A stretch of DNA of 64,000 nucleotides from Thermoplasmata archaeon (lineage in GTDB: Archaea > Thermoplasmatota > Thermoplasmata > Lutacidiplasmatales > SKW197): the NCBI GenBank assembly GCA_026414225.1, contig JAOAJK010000001.1, forward strand, positions 196,886 through 260,885. The letters run 5' to 3'. Below the pieces are notes generated by a model. It was given only the letters and a program-made list of their open reading frames with translations, was not told where the DNA came from and searched no databases. A program made the translations under genes and the position numbers. Positions 10,198-20,192 of the stretch are shown piece by piece (position 1 is the stretch's first letter; every line of letters starts with the position of its first letter).

Positions 10198-10892
10198 ACG
10201 GCAAGGTGTTCTCAATCGAGATTCCGAGGGATGGACTTCACAGACGACTCGGTGGCGGCTTGCCCGTAGGGACCATAACCGCGCTCACTGGTAAACATGG
10301 AAGCGGTAAAAGTGCGATAGCCCAGAGAATTCTGTATGGATTGCTCAGAAACAACTACAATGTCACCTACATCTCCACCGAACTCACCACCAAAGGACTT
10401 ATTGACCAGATGGAGTCGCTTGACTACCAGGTGCTTGAATATCTCACCTCCAGACACCTGCTCTTTATTCCTGTGTTTCCGTTGATCGGAAAGAGCATTC
10501 CAAGGAAGGACTTTCTGACAAGGTTGATGGCTGCAAGAAATCTATTTGATAGCGATGTATGCATCGTGGACACATTTTCAGCCCTTGTGAAAGACCAGCT
10601 TACCCCTGAAACCGCAATCGATGCAATGGCGTTTTTCAAAAAAATTGTGGCAGGAAACAGGGCGGTGGTCCTCACATTCGAAAGCGGAGAGTTAACGAAG
10701 GATGTGGAAAACGCTCTCTTTTCAGCCGTGGACATCCTCATCGAAATTGAAAAGAGTTTCGGTGAGGGCGAGATTCAGAGGGTGATGACCATCACAAGGT
10801 ATACCAACGCCCAGGACTATGTGGGAAGTGTGATAGGATTCAGGGTGGAAGCAAAACGGGGAATAATTGTGGACATAACAACGGTGGCGTGA
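10194..10892 (+). CDS. flaH: Archaellum ATPase FlaH/ArlH
   Basis: KaiC-like fold with TALTGKHGSGKSAIAQRILYG Walker A; adjacent to flaI. Confidence 0.92.
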   Translation: MNGKVFSIEIPRDGLHRRLGGGLPVGTITALTGKHGSGKSAIAQRILYGLLRNNYNVTYISTELTTKGLIDQMESLDYQVLEYLTSRHLLFIPVFPLIGKSIPRKDFLTRLMAARNLFDSDVCIVDTFSALVKDQLTPETAIDAMAFFKKIVAGNRAVVLTFESGELTKDVENALFSAVDILIEIEKSFGEGEIQRVMTITRYTNAQDYVGSVIGFRVEAKRGIIVDITTVA

Positions 10893-10893
10893 T

Positions 10894-12555
10894 ATGGCAA
10901 CACTTGAAGAGGTCATTGCAAAAAATCCACATCTCGGACAGTATCTTGAGAGTTTAGCAGCCAGGGGATTCCCCAGACCCGTGTTTCTCGAGCGGCTGGG
11001 CGAGGAAGTGGCAAGGCAGAAGAATCCGAACATAATCTACCCTGTTGGTGACCCAATATTCATCCATCTCTACAGACCGAACGGCTACTACTATGTGGTG
11101 ATCGAACCCCCCCTTCCACCAGAAACCGAGGTAAAATATCACCAGATCCTTGAACTCATGCTCAAGTATGCCACCAGGTTTGAAGAGACCCCTGAAAAAA
11201 AGGAAGAATTCGAACTCCTGATTGATAAGTTGATAAACCGTATTACCGCGGTGGAGGAGAAAGAAAAACGAAAATTGTTCAGAAAGTTTGAATTTGAAAA
11301 AATTCCTGTTACACCCCAGGAACTGGAGGTCCTCAGATACCACATACGGAAGAACATCCTTGATAATGGAAAAATTGAGCCCCTTATCAGGGACCCCTAC
11401 ATAGAAGATATTCACTGCGTTGGCACCACTGAAATTCACATAACACACAAGCTCTTCGGAATGGTTGCGACCAACCTCCAGTTTGCAAGAATCGGAGAAA
11501 TCGATGAATTCCTCCGGAACATGACCGAAAGAATCGGGCACCCGGTGAGCGATGCCCGCCCAGTGGTGGATGCTGCCCTGCCTGACGGCTCGAGATTGAA
11601 TGTGGTCTACAGCGAAGATGTGAGCATGCGCGGTCCCAGCTTCACAATCAGGAAATTTTCAGAAAAACCCTACACCCTTCCGAGACTGGTAGCGTGGAAT
11701 ACGCTGAGCGCTGAGATGGCGGGTTTTCTCTGGCTCTGCGTTGAAAACGGGATAAACGCATTCGTGTGCGGAGAAACTGCCTCAGGCAAAACCACAACGC
11801 TGAACGCCCTCATTCCCTTCATAAATCACAAGTACAAGGTGTATTCTGCAGAGGATACCCCGGAAATAATCTCGCCCCACAAGGTGTGGCAGCGGATGCT
11901 CACGAGAGAGAGTGTCCAGGAAAGTGCGAGAGTGGAAATGTATGACTTGCTGCGGGCAGCTCTGAGAAGCAGGCCCAATTTCATAATTGTGGGTGAGATA
12001 AGAGGGAAGGAAGGTTTTGTCGCATTCCAGGCGATGCAAACAGGCCACTATGTACTCTCAACCTTCCACGCACCCTCGGTGAAACAGTTAATCCAGAGGT
12101 TTATTGGAGAACCGATCAACATCCCCGAGCGTTTCATGGATAACCTCAATCTCGTGGTTTTCCAGCAGAATGTTTATGAAGGGGGGAGGGTGATGCGGAG
12201 ATGCATATCCATAGATGAAATTTTGAAGTATTCTAAGGAGAAGGGTGGAGTGCTCACAAGGAACATGTTTATGTGGGAGCCAGACAGGGACCAGTTCTTC
12301 TTCAACGGAATCAACAACTCATACATCCTCGAGGAAAAGATTGCCCCGAGATTGAAGTACAAGGACAAGGCAATGATATACAGGGACCTGGAGGCAAGGG
12401 CGAGGGCGATCCAGAAGTTTGTGGAGGCAAGGGTCTTCGATTACGATGTGCTCAACCGCATTCTCGATGAATACTTCGAGAGGAACATAGACAGCATAAG
12501 GAATCCAGACGAGTTTCTGAGAGAATTGGATAGATTAATCAAGGCGGTCACATGA
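10894..12555 (+). CDS. flaI: Archaellum motor ATPase FlaI/ArlI
   Basis: Type II/IV secretion ATPase motifs: VCGETASGKTTTLNALIPFI, NFIIVGEIRGKEGFVAFQAMQTGH. Confidence 0.95.
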   Translation: MATLEEVIAKNPHLGQYLESLAARGFPRPVFLERLGEEVARQKNPNIIYPVGDPIFIHLYRPNGYYYVVIEPPLPPETEVKYHQILELMLKYATRFEETPEKKEEFELLIDKLINRITAVEEKEKRKLFRKFEFEKIPVTPQELEVLRYHIRKNILDNGKIEPLIRDPYIEDIHCVGTTEIHITHKLFGMVATNLQFARIGEIDEFLRNMTERIGHPVSDARPVVDAALPDGSRLNVVYSEDVSMRGPSFTIRKFSEKPYTLPRLVAWNTLSAEMAGFLWLCVENGINAFVCGETASGKTTTLNALIPFINHKYKVYSAEDTPEIISPHKVWQRMLTRESVQESARVEMYDLLRAALRSRPNFIIVGEIRGKEGFVAFQAMQTGHYVLSTFHAPSVKQLIQRFIGEPINIPERFMDNLNLVVFQQNVYEGGRVMRRCISIDEILKYSKEKGGVLTRNMFMWEPDRDQFFFNGINNSYILEEKIAPRLKYKDKAMIYRDLEARARAIQKFVEARVFDYDVLNRILDEYFERNIDSIRNPDEFLRELDRLIKAVT

Positions 12556-14219
12556 TTGAGAGATTAAGAAAGGCGTATCTCTGGATGGAAATTTCGCCGA
12601 AGGATTACATCCTGACCAGAATCCTGCCCGTGTTCCTCTTCACCACCGTGTTCATCCTCTCGATTGTAATCCTGCAGCCAGCAATCCTTCAGGACATGCT
12701 ATATTATCTCCTGTTCGTTGGTGTTCCCCTTTTCATCTGCATCTATGTGGTGCTTCACCCCCTCATCATCTACGAACGGCTGGGAAAGGCGATTGATGAG
12801 GATATGCACCTCTTCGTAACCCGGCTCGGGGTGCTCTCAGTTGCTTATGTTTCAAGAAAGGAGATGTTTGACATCCTCGGCGAGATGAAGGAGTACAGGG
12901 CCCTTGCAAGAGAGGTTAAAAAGGTTTATGACCTGATGAGCAAGTGGAACATTGCGCTCCAGAGGGCGTGCCGGTTGGTTGCGGAAATGACACCCAGCGT
13001 GCTTTTTTCTGATTTTCTCACGAGGATGGCCCACGCGATTGAAACAGGCGAGAGCGCCGAGAAGTTTGCAGAGAACGAGCAGAAGGCAACGATGGAGGAG
13101 TTTGTGGTGAAGTACAGGGCGAGTCTGAGTGCTGTGGAGGTTATGAATGAGGTCTTCATCTCGTTTGCAGTTGTGGTGATTTTCATCTTTGTGTTCGTGT
13201 TTATCCTTCCCTTCCTCGTCGGAGAGAATGCGATTTATTTGCTCCTGGGTGCGGGCTTTCTCTTTGTGCTTGGAGAGGTATTTTTCCTCTACTTCTTTGC
13301 CACCGTTGTGCCTGGTGAACACATCTGGCAGACCTCAGGCGAGGACACCGAAAGGGAGAAAAAGCTGAAGAAGGCATTCCTTTACACTGCCTTGACATCT
13401 GGCTTGCTGATTCTCCCCTCTGCTTTTCTCTACATATTCCTCTCAATCCCGCTCTACATCCTTGTCCCGCTAATTTTTTCACCCATGGCTTTAACTGGCT
13501 ATCTCGCTGATAAGGAGGAGGAGATAATTATCAGGAGGGACGAAAATTTTCCTTCATTCATCCGCTCGCTCGGAAGCTCTGCAGGGGCAATGGGCAAGGA
13601 AACCACCTACGCCCTCAAGAAGCTCCGCCGGTACAGATTCGGACCCCTGACAAAGAACATAGACGACCTCTACAAACGGCTCAACCTGCGGATCAACAAG
13701 AACCTTGCCTGGAAACTCTTCGGAATTGAGAGCGGCAGCGATTTAATCTCAAAATTCAATGCCCTGTATGTCGAGGGGACCCACATAGGCGGAAACCCGA
13801 AACAAATCAGCCAGATTATCAGCGACAATTTTCTAGCAATTGTTGGTTTAAGGAAGCACAAGTACCAAGTGAGCGCCACCACCTCTGGAATTCTCTACGG
13901 ACTCACTGCAGGCATTACCTTTCCCCTCTACATCTCGCTCTATCTCTCAAGCTGGATCCAGCGGTTGATGAACTCGGTCGCACCGCCCGAGGAGTATCCG
14001 TTCCTGAACATCCTGCATGGCACCGTGTTCGACACATTCTGGCTTACCGTGATTTCCCTGTTTGTAATCTGTGTCCATTCCTTCCTCTCCGCGTACATGC
14101 TGAAGATTTTGAAGGGCAGCCACCCGTATGTAATGCTCAAGCACTATTGTATAATGCTCTGGATTTCTGGCATCACGGCCGCAATCTCGATTTATATGAT
14201 GCAGCTGCTTCTGCCTTGA
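12552..14219 (+). CDS. flaJ: Archaellum membrane platform protein FlaJ/ArlJ
   Basis: 555-aa multi-TM T2SF-like protein directly after flaI; 4-nt overlap. Confidence 0.92.
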   Translation: MIERLRKAYLWMEISPKDYILTRILPVFLFTTVFILSIVILQPAILQDMLYYLLFVGVPLFICIYVVLHPLIIYERLGKAIDEDMHLFVTRLGVLSVAYVSRKEMFDILGEMKEYRALAREVKKVYDLMSKWNIALQRACRLVAEMTPSVLFSDFLTRMAHAIETGESAEKFAENEQKATMEEFVVKYRASLSAVEVMNEVFISFAVVVIFIFVFVFILPFLVGENAIYLLLGAGFLFVLGEVFFLYFFATVVPGEHIWQTSGEDTEREKKLKKAFLYTALTSGLLILPSAFLYIFLSIPLYILVPLIFSPMALTGYLADKEEEIIIRRDENFPSFIRSLGSSAGAMGKETTYALKKLRRYRFGPLTKNIDDLYKRLNLRINKNLAWKLFGIESGSDLISKFNALYVEGTHIGGNPKQISQIISDNFLAIVGLRKHKYQVSATTSGILYGLTAGITFPLYISLYLSSWIQRLMNSVAPPEEYPFLNILHGTVFDTFWLTVISLFVICVHSFLSAYMLKILKGSHPYVMLKHYCIMLWISGITAAISIYMMQLLLP

Positions 14220-14290
14220 GGCGGGTAAAGAAGTGTTTGACTTCCAAGACATTTTTATATCCCCAAGTAATTCCCGTCTCGGTGAAACAC

Positions 14291-15142
14291 ATGGTGATAA
14301 AGAAGGTAGGCGTGGCAGGTGCGGGAACAATGGGTGCAGGAATTGCCCAGGTGTGTGCGATGTATGGGTATGAGGTGGTTCTCAGGGACATTGATGAGAT
14401 GTTCATAAAAAATGGAAAAACCAACATCGAGAAAAGCTTGAACAAGTTTGTGGAGAAAGGGAAACTTGCGCAGGAGGCAAAAACAGAGATTCTGGGGAGA
14501 ATAAAAACCACGGTCAACATGGAGGAGTTTAGGGATTGTGACCTCATAATCGAGGCAATTGTGGAAAACCCGGAACTGAAGAAGGCATTCTTCAAGGACC
14601 TGAGCAAAATTGCAAAGCCAGAAGCAATCTTTGCTTCTAACACATCCTCCATTTCAATCACAGAACTTGCAGCTGTCTCAGGCAGAGGCGATAAATTTAT
14701 CGGGATGCACTTCATGAATCCGGTGCCGCTGATGAAACTTGTCGAGATAATCCGCGGTGCCCAGACAAGCGAGGAAACGACAAAAATCATAGTGGAGATG
14801 ACAAAGAAACTGGACAAGATTCCTGTCGAGGTGAACGATTCACCTGGATTTGTCTCAAACCGCGTGCTCATGCCGATGATAAATGAAGCGATTTTCTGCG
14901 TATATGAAGGTGTGGCAACCCCCGAGGCAATAGATGCGGTGATGAAACTCGGAATGAACCACCCCATGGGACCACTGGAACTCGCTGACCTTATAGGGCT
15001 CGATGTCTGCCTCAGCATTCTTGAAGTGCTTTACAACAATTTCAACGACCCGAAGTACCGGCCCTGCCCCCTGCTGAGGAAGATGGTGAAGGCGGGATAT
15101 CTGGGAAGGAAAACGGGTAGAGGATTCTACAAATACTCTTAA
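14291..15142 (+). CDS. 3-hydroxyacyl-CoA dehydrogenase (3-hydroxybutyryl-CoA dehydrogenase-like)
   Basis: [31 protein letters not shown] Rossmann motif; [38 protein letters not shown]. Confidence 0.93.
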   Translation: MVIKKVGVAGAGTMGAGIAQVCAMYGYEVVLRDIDEMFIKNGKTNIEKSLNKFVEKGKLAQEAKTEILGRIKTTVNMEEFRDCDLIIEAIVENPELKKAFFKDLSKIAKPEAIFASNTSSISITELAAVSGRGDKFIGMHFMNPVPLMKLVEIIRGAQTSEETTKIIVEMTKKLDKIPVEVNDSPGFVSNRVLMPMINEAIFCVYEGVATPEAIDAVMKLGMNHPMGPLELADLIGLDVCLSILEVLYNNFNDPKYRPCPLLRKMVKAGYLGRKTGRGFYKYS

Positions 15143-16149
15143 GCTCTTCTCCCCACAATCGGGCGATGGGGAGGTACATACTTTATTTGGGGAAGTACAG
15201 CATCCTCAATCACAATTATTTCACCAAAATAAGCGTCCACTATCTTGGAGCCACGCTTAATTTCCCGCCGCACCTTTTCCACATCCATCCTTGAAAATAA
15301 CGCAAGACACTGATCTGTTGTTTCCTCCTTCAGCAGCTCGAGGAGTTCGAGGGCACTTGCGTTTCTGCTCGCGAACACGACGGGTGTGATTGCGAATGTG
15401 AGGGAGTATTCGCTCACATTCTCGCCCTCAAAAACAAATCTTATCCTGTTTTCTTTTACACTGGCTTCACTTGGATAAGCAAGGTTGATTTCACATTTTT
15501 CATAAGCTGCATCAGGATACATCTCGATATCCTTCAGCTCCCGCATGAAAATGGTGTCCACCCTTTCCACAATTTTGTTCCTTGCATCTATCACTGCTTC
15601 CCGGAGCGAAACCGTTTCGTCAAACCTTATCTCAAACCGCATTTTCGTAAAGAACTGTGTCAGCTTGTTTCTATAACTATAGTGTTCAACCAGCTTTGGA
15701 TTTATCTGAACCGCACCCTTTGGAGAATACAGGAAACAACCAAGAGTGTAACCGTCTGTCACCACCGAGAGGTAGCTCTTTTTCATCGAAGCCCGGGAGG
15801 AAAGCATGTGGTCGTCAATTTCGCTGTGAAACATTGGGGTTGACTCGGTGCCCATTGTGGATTCAAGGTAGTCCTCCCTGAATGGATGAGAATGATAAAG
15901 CCCTACAATCCCTACCTTCCTAGGATAACGCATCGCAAGATTCATTTCCTCCACCGGACTTGCCTCGGCACCGTATTTTGACTGGGAAATATACTGGGTT
16001 GCAGGAACCGCATCCAGTACAAACACATCTTCACAATCAAAAAAACCCACCAGCCACCCCACTACCTCAAATCCATGCTCCTTTGCCTGCTCCAGGGCGT
16101 GGTTCAGAATTTTTTCCTTTGCTGCATTCATCAACACAATTTCAGCCAT
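15139..16149 (-). CDS. JAB/MPN (JAMM-type) putative isopeptidase with large C-terminal extension; part of ubiquitin-like operon
   Basis: [11 protein letters not shown] (Glu), GLYHSHP and FHSEIDDHM give an E...HxHP...S-x2-D JAMM-like pattern; about 190 aa C-terminal region of unknown family. Starts 1 nt after the E1 stop. Confidence 0.85.
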   Translation of the reverse strand: MAEIVLMNAAKEKILNHALEQAKEHGFEVVGWLVGFFDCEDVFVLDAVPATQYISQSKYGAEASPVEEMNLAMRYPRKVGIVGLYHSHPFREDYLESTMGTESTPMFHSEIDDHMLSSRASMKKSYLSVVTDGYTLGCFLYSPKGAVQINPKLVEHYSYRNKLTQFFTKMRFEIRFDETVSLREAVIDARNKIVERVDTIFMRELKDIEMYPDAAYEKCEINLAYPSEASVKENRIRFVFEGENVSEYSLTFAITPVVFASRNASALELLELLKEETTDQCLALFSRMDVEKVRREIKRGSKIVDAYFGEIIVIEDAVLPQIKYVPPHRPIVGRRA

Positions 16150-16150
16150 T

Positions 16151-16978
16151 TCACATCAACTTTTCAAAGAGTTCATCAATATTTTCCAGCTCTTCAAACT
16201 TCCGCTTATCCATTCTTTCCTTACCCTTCTTCCCGCATACCTGACACCTAGGATTCCTTTTCCAGTTCACCACATTCATCGTTCCGTTGAGACCATCGTA
16301 GATGATGTAAGGCACGGTGTTTCCGAAACCGAGAAGAATTTTTAAAGCTTCCTGGCATTCGAGGGCTGCAATTATGCCCATCGTTGTAGGCAGTGAGACC
16401 GCGTGGCATGTGCCCGTCTCATGTCCCTCCGTTTTCACAGGATAGTCGGTTTTCTGGCTCACTACATGACACCTGTAGCATGCGGTCTTGCCTGGGATTA
16501 TTGTGTGCACCGAACCCCTGATTCCATCCAGGCTGGTGCCTCCATCAACATATGTCTTCTTAAGCTCAACGCATTTAGCATTTATAAACATTCTCACACC
16601 GAAGCTGTCAACACAGCCCAGCACAATATCCGATTTTTCAAGTTCCTTGATGAAGGCCTCGTGACCGTCGCCAGTAATATCAAGAGGATACGGAATAATT
16701 TCAACATCTGGATTCACATGGTTCAAATATTCCTTCAGGGCCTCCACCTTCTTCATCCCCACCTGCTCGGTTTTATATATCATCCTGTTTAAATTTTCCA
16801 TCTCAAGCGTGTCATAGTCAAATATCACAATTTTACCCGCCCCAAGCCGCGTCAGAATGTCCGCGCACACGGCCCCGAGTCCTCCTGCACCCACAATCAG
16901 AATTCTTTTCTCCCTCAGCTTTTCCAAGTCTGCATGCGGAAAAATTGCAAGACGGGAATAGCGCGCTGGGGTGGTCAT
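16151..16978 (-). CDS. E1-like ubiquitin-activating enzyme (ThiF/MoeB/UbaA family)
   Basis: RILIVGAGGLGAVCADILTRLGAGKIVIFDYDTLEMENLNR, DIVLGCVDSFGVRMFINAKC, CYRCH...CQVCG zinc ligands, candidate catalytic Cys in ETGTCHAVSLPTTMGIIAALECQEALKILLG. Confidence 0.93.
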   Translation of the reverse strand: MTTPARYSRLAIFPHADLEKLREKRILIVGAGGLGAVCADILTRLGAGKIVIFDYDTLEMENLNRMIYKTEQVGMKKVEALKEYLNHVNPDVEIIPYPLDITGDGHEAFIKELEKSDIVLGCVDSFGVRMFINAKCVELKKTYVDGGTSLDGIRGSVHTIIPGKTACYRCHVVSQKTDYPVKTEGHETGTCHAVSLPTTMGIIAALECQEALKILLGFGNTVPYIIYDGLNGTMNVVNWKRNPRCQVCGKKGKERMDKRKFEELENIDELFEKLM

Positions 16979-17463
16979 AAATATCCCTGTCTTATTGCCA
17001 TCGTGAGCACGCTTTGGACCCAGTAAGACACCTCACGCTTCAGATACAGGGCGATGCTGCAGTGCTCGTTCCACCAGAAATTCTGCTCCATGTGCATATC
17101 GCAGATTCTCAGCCCGAGGACCTCATCCTCGAGCTTCCTGTCAGTATAATCTATCAGCACGGGCACCCTCGCCGCAGGCGGTGTGTGGGGATAGGTTTTC
17201 TTAAGCACGAGTTCAATATCAAACTGATAGTTCTGCGCTGTGATTGTCCCCTCCCATCTGGTTGCGTCCTCATTCACCGGTTTTATCGAAAACCATCTCG
17301 GGTTTTCTCCCACCTTCTCCCAGTACTCGATGTACTCTATGAGTTTCACGAGTGCATACTTCTCTTCCTTGATTCTGAGACCCCACTTTTTGTCACCAGG
17401 GGAAGCTACTGTCGCGCACTGCAGGAAGTGGAACAGGTCTGGTTCTTTGGGAATGGATCTCAC
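16975..17463 (-). CDS. E2/UBC-like ubiquitin-conjugating enzyme
   Basis: 162 aa, GTG start. UBC-like core RWEGTITAQNYQFDIELVLKKTYPHTPPAARVPV...HMEQNFWWNEHCSIALYLKREVSYWVQSVLTMAI, resembling the E2 YPxxPP motif and Cys-loop. Overlaps E1 start by ATGA. Confidence 0.8.
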   Translation of the reverse strand: MRSIPKEPDLFHFLQCATVASPGDKKWGLRIKEEKYALVKLIEYIEYWEKVGENPRWFSIKPVNEDATRWEGTITAQNYQFDIELVLKKTYPHTPPAARVPVLIDYTDRKLEDEVLGLRICDMHMEQNFWWNEHCSIALYLKREVSYWVQSVLTMAIRQGYL

Positions 17464-17717
17464 CCAACAACCGATGGGTCTATCACATGAATCACTGTGT
17501 TTTTCTCAGCCACTTCTCCGACTGTTCCACCTGTTATAGGGGTGCCTGCCGGATAGGTGGCACTCAGAATTGTCGGGTCCTTATTCTGCTGCTTAGCCGC
17601 GATTACAAGGGCTTCCTGGAACAGCATGCTATCTGGCACTTTTACAGTCACCACGGGCTTGTCCGGTTCACTTATAAATATGAATCTAAGGGTTACTACC
17701 GCCATGGCTATCACCAT
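17460..17717 (-). CDS. Ubiquitin-like beta-grasp protein with C-terminal glycine
   Basis: MVIAMAVVTLRFIFISEPDKPVVTVKVPDSMLFQEALVIAAKQQNKDPTILSATYPAGTPITGGTVGEVAEKNTVIHVIDPSVVG*: beta-beta-alpha-beta-type pattern and terminal Gly. GTGA overlap with E2. The track ORF to 17960 is over-extended into the transposase. Confidence 0.8.
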   Translation of the reverse strand: MVIAMAVVTLRFIFISEPDKPVVTVKVPDSMLFQEALVIAAKQQNKDPTILSATYPAGTPITGGTVGEVAEKNTVIHVIDPSVVG

Positions 17718-17736
17718 GAGAGATATGGAGGGGTGG

Positions 17737-17743
17737 TATTTAT
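17737..17743 (-). promoter_or_regulatory. Probable TATA box of the ubiquitin-like operon
   Basis: Minus strand reads CCCATAAATACCACC, about 20 nt upstream of ATG at 17717; resembles the archaellin TATA CCTATAAATACC. Confidence 0.45.
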
Positions 17744-17825
17744 GGGTTGTGGGAATTGGATGTTCCAAGAAATTCGGGAGATAGGACAATATATGAGAAA
17801 AGCATAGAGGAATGAAGGGATAGGG

Positions 17826-18746
17826 ATGCAATGCCCACACTGTAAAATGGAAGACAAAGTCGTGAAGAGCGGTGTTAGAAAGAACAAATATGTTACAAAG
17901 CAGCGATACCTTTGCAAACGATGTAACAAGAGATTTATAGAACCAGATGGTTTTCAACACATGTCATATCCAAAGGAAATAGTCGTAAAAGTTTTGCATC
18001 TATATGTGGCGGGTTTATCTCTAAGCAAAATTAGGGAATATGTTTACCAGCACGAGGGATTTCATTTGCGGGACAGTGTGATTGGATACTGGATAAAAAA
18101 ATATGCACATATGCTTTCTACCTTTGAGAAAACGCTGATACCAAAGGTAAAAGGGAGAATACACACGGATGAAGTGTTTGTGAGAGTGGGAACCGACACA
18201 TTTTACTCGATAAATACTATAGATAGTAAGACAAAATATATCCTGGCGACCACTTTCGTTAAGAAAAGAACGAAATTAAGCTGTAGAGTTCATTTCAAAA
18301 AACTAAAAGAAAAGATAGGCGCACAGGTAAAAGAGCGTTGGAAAAAGGAGAGGGATAAACCACAGGAAGAAAGAAAACTCATCACATTCGTATCTGACAA
18401 ATTTGAGGGGTACAAGGATGGCTTCAATCATTATTTCTATCGTTTTGGAAGATTAGTCTTTGGTGTTCCAATTGCTTGCAAGAAGTATGGCCTAAAACAC
18501 AATAACAACCCAATTGAAAGAGAAAATGAAGATATAAAACAACGATACAAAACTATGAGGGGTTTCAAGTCCTTTTCAGGTGGTGAAGCTTTTTTTGAAT
18601 TGAGAAGGATATATCGAAATTTCGTTCATATTCATCCAACACTTAACAAAACTCCTGCTGAAGCCTCTGGAATAACCCTTCCCCTTGGGAGAAACAAATT
18701 CCTGGGAATTATTTTTTTTTTTGATTTTTATTCACCAATAGAGTGA
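17826..18746 (+). mobile_element. IS transposase with N-terminal zinc-ribbon and DDE-type core (IS6/IS240-like)
   Basis: MQCPHCKMEDKVVKSGVRKNKYVTKQRYLCKRCNKRF zinc ribbon; HTDEVFVRV, FVSDKFEGYKDG, NNPIERENEDIKQRYKTMRGFKS. Terminal inverted repeats not identified by eye. Confidence 0.8.
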
Positions 18747-19214
18747 TTGGAAATGCAAGAAGAGTATTCTCACGACTGGAACTCCTTGTGGCTAACCTCT
18801 ACCCCTCGCGGGTATTTGTCTCAGATTATTTCTGGCTTTTTGCATCTCCCTAAATTCGTGGAACATCATTACAAAGAAATCTTTAAGTATTGCACAAGCA
18901 CTACGGTCACTAACATGGATAGTGATTGTGTGAACCACGGAGAGGACATTCAGATAATAAACACTTCTCTGAGATATCCAGATACGGACACAGATGGCAT
19001 TCCTCACATCGTTGAGGCTTACTTCAGCAATGTGTCGTACATAGACAGCAACACACTCTGGCAACACATGATTGTGGACAATGGCTTTTCTGCAACTTCA
19101 ATGTATGAGGGTTTTACTTTTGCCGCCTTCATCAGCTCTTTCCCAGGGATATACTCCTCTACAGCTGGAATTGTCAATCCTTCACTCGCCAGGAACACTC
19201 ACTTGCGGGGGTGA
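18747..19214 (+). pseudogene. Decayed fragment of a surface/secreted protein with Ca-binding (thrombospondin type 3-like) repeats
   Basis: Contains NMDSDCVNHGEDIQIINTSLRYPDTDTDGIPHIVEAYFSN, a degenerate DxDxDGxxD repeat, out of a plausible gene context. Confidence 0.55.
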
Positions 19215-19788
19215 AAACATTCAAGAAACCATACCAATAATCAAACGATGGTTTCTTATCACATCCATAGAGTATTGGCTATACCTCCCACTCATTTTAT
19301 CTGTTGTCTTAGCTATAATTGCACATCCATTTCCCATACAGACTCTTCCATTAAATATAGATAATTACATCTTACATGCTATATTTTCAATCTTTTTTCC
19401 GTATTACATACTACTACCAAGCCATTTAATACTCTCTTGTAATAGTCTGACCTATATTATGATATATATATTATTCGTGAAAAAAAAGAAAAAATGCACA
19501 ATCAAATTCTTTAAATTACACACTTGGATCACTAGTATATGCTTTATCGTGGCATGTGTTGGATGGGCGTTCTCTCTCATCCTCTTTCCTAATATTCCAC
19601 AATTTTGGAGATTTATTATCAATAATTTTGTTTTAATCATCTACATCCCTGTTTTTTTGTGTCTTGTAGGGTGGATTACATTTTTATTAGGTAGTGTTTA
19701 TACTCTCTACCGCAACGGAAAAAATATATTTAAGATATTAGATATTGATGAAGCACTCACATCGTTGTTCCCTAACCGTGAGGAATAG
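19210..19788 (+). CDS. AT-rich multi-TM membrane protein (start uncertain)
   Basis: Frame of track ORF 19072-19788; hydrophobic segments LPLILSVVLAIIAH, HAIFSIFFPYYILLPSHLIL, WITSICFIVACVGWAFSLILF, FVLIIYIPVFLCLVGWITFLLG. No clear start codon. Confidence 0.4.
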   Translation, partial: GENIQETIPIIKRWFLITSIEYWLYLPLILSVVLAIIAHPFPIQTLPLNIDNYILHAIFSIFFPYYILLPSHLILSCNSLTYIMIYILFVKKKKKCTIKFFKLHTWITSICFIVACVGWAFSLILFPNIPQFWRFIINNFVLIIYIPVFLCLVGWITFLLGSVYTLYRNGKNIFKILDIDEALTSLFPNREE

Positions 19789-19790
19789 AA

Positions 19791-20192
19791 ATGAAATACA
19801 AAAAAACGTTTAAGAAAGATAGGAGACGGATGGATCGTATCGACCTTAAGATGTTTATCATTCTGCATAAGAAATCATGGTTTAATTTCTGCATCCAGTT
19901 TCAACCCACTGTCTCAAATCCGCTGAGCAACGACACTGATTCAGACCAGTGGAATGACGGTGCGGAATTCAACTACTGGAAATCGAAGGGCTTTACGGAC
20001 ACCAAAGCCGCAGAATCCTGCAAGACCCCTGATGTCGATGCCGATTCCATCACGGACCACCAGGAAGTCCATGGCTACACGGTCAAAATCATTGCTAGCT
20101 GGGAGAATGACAACAATCCGGTATGCATCGGGTCATCGATCTTCTCCTTTGAACAACAGGAACCAGTCATGAATGTTCACATGGTTACCTGA
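19791..20192 (+). pseudogene. Second decayed thrombospondin type 3-like fragment
   Basis: NPLSNDTDSDQWNDGAEFNYWKSKGFTDTKAAESCKTPDVDADSITDHQEVHGYTVKI is repeat-like; short and disconnected. Confidence 0.5.

Noticed and set aside
6483-14219. Archaellum cluster as a novel system
   Set aside because: Gene order flaB-flaB-flaD/E-F-G-H-I-J is a standard archaellum operon; only the zinc-ribbon protein is notable.
14173-15018. 281-aa minus ORF opposite 3-hydroxyacyl-CoA dehydrogenase
   Set aside because: Entirely antisense to a well-supported enzyme; Ser-rich, no recognisable domain.
17718-17960. N-terminal extension of the Ubl ORF into the transposase region
   Set aside because: Extension is hydrophobic, overlaps the transposase on the other strand, and the TATA-like box lies inside it; ATG at 17717 or 17705 is more plausible.
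17735-18800. Terminal inverted repeats for the IS element
   Set aside because: No convincing matching ends on visual comparison of both flanks; boundaries left undefined.
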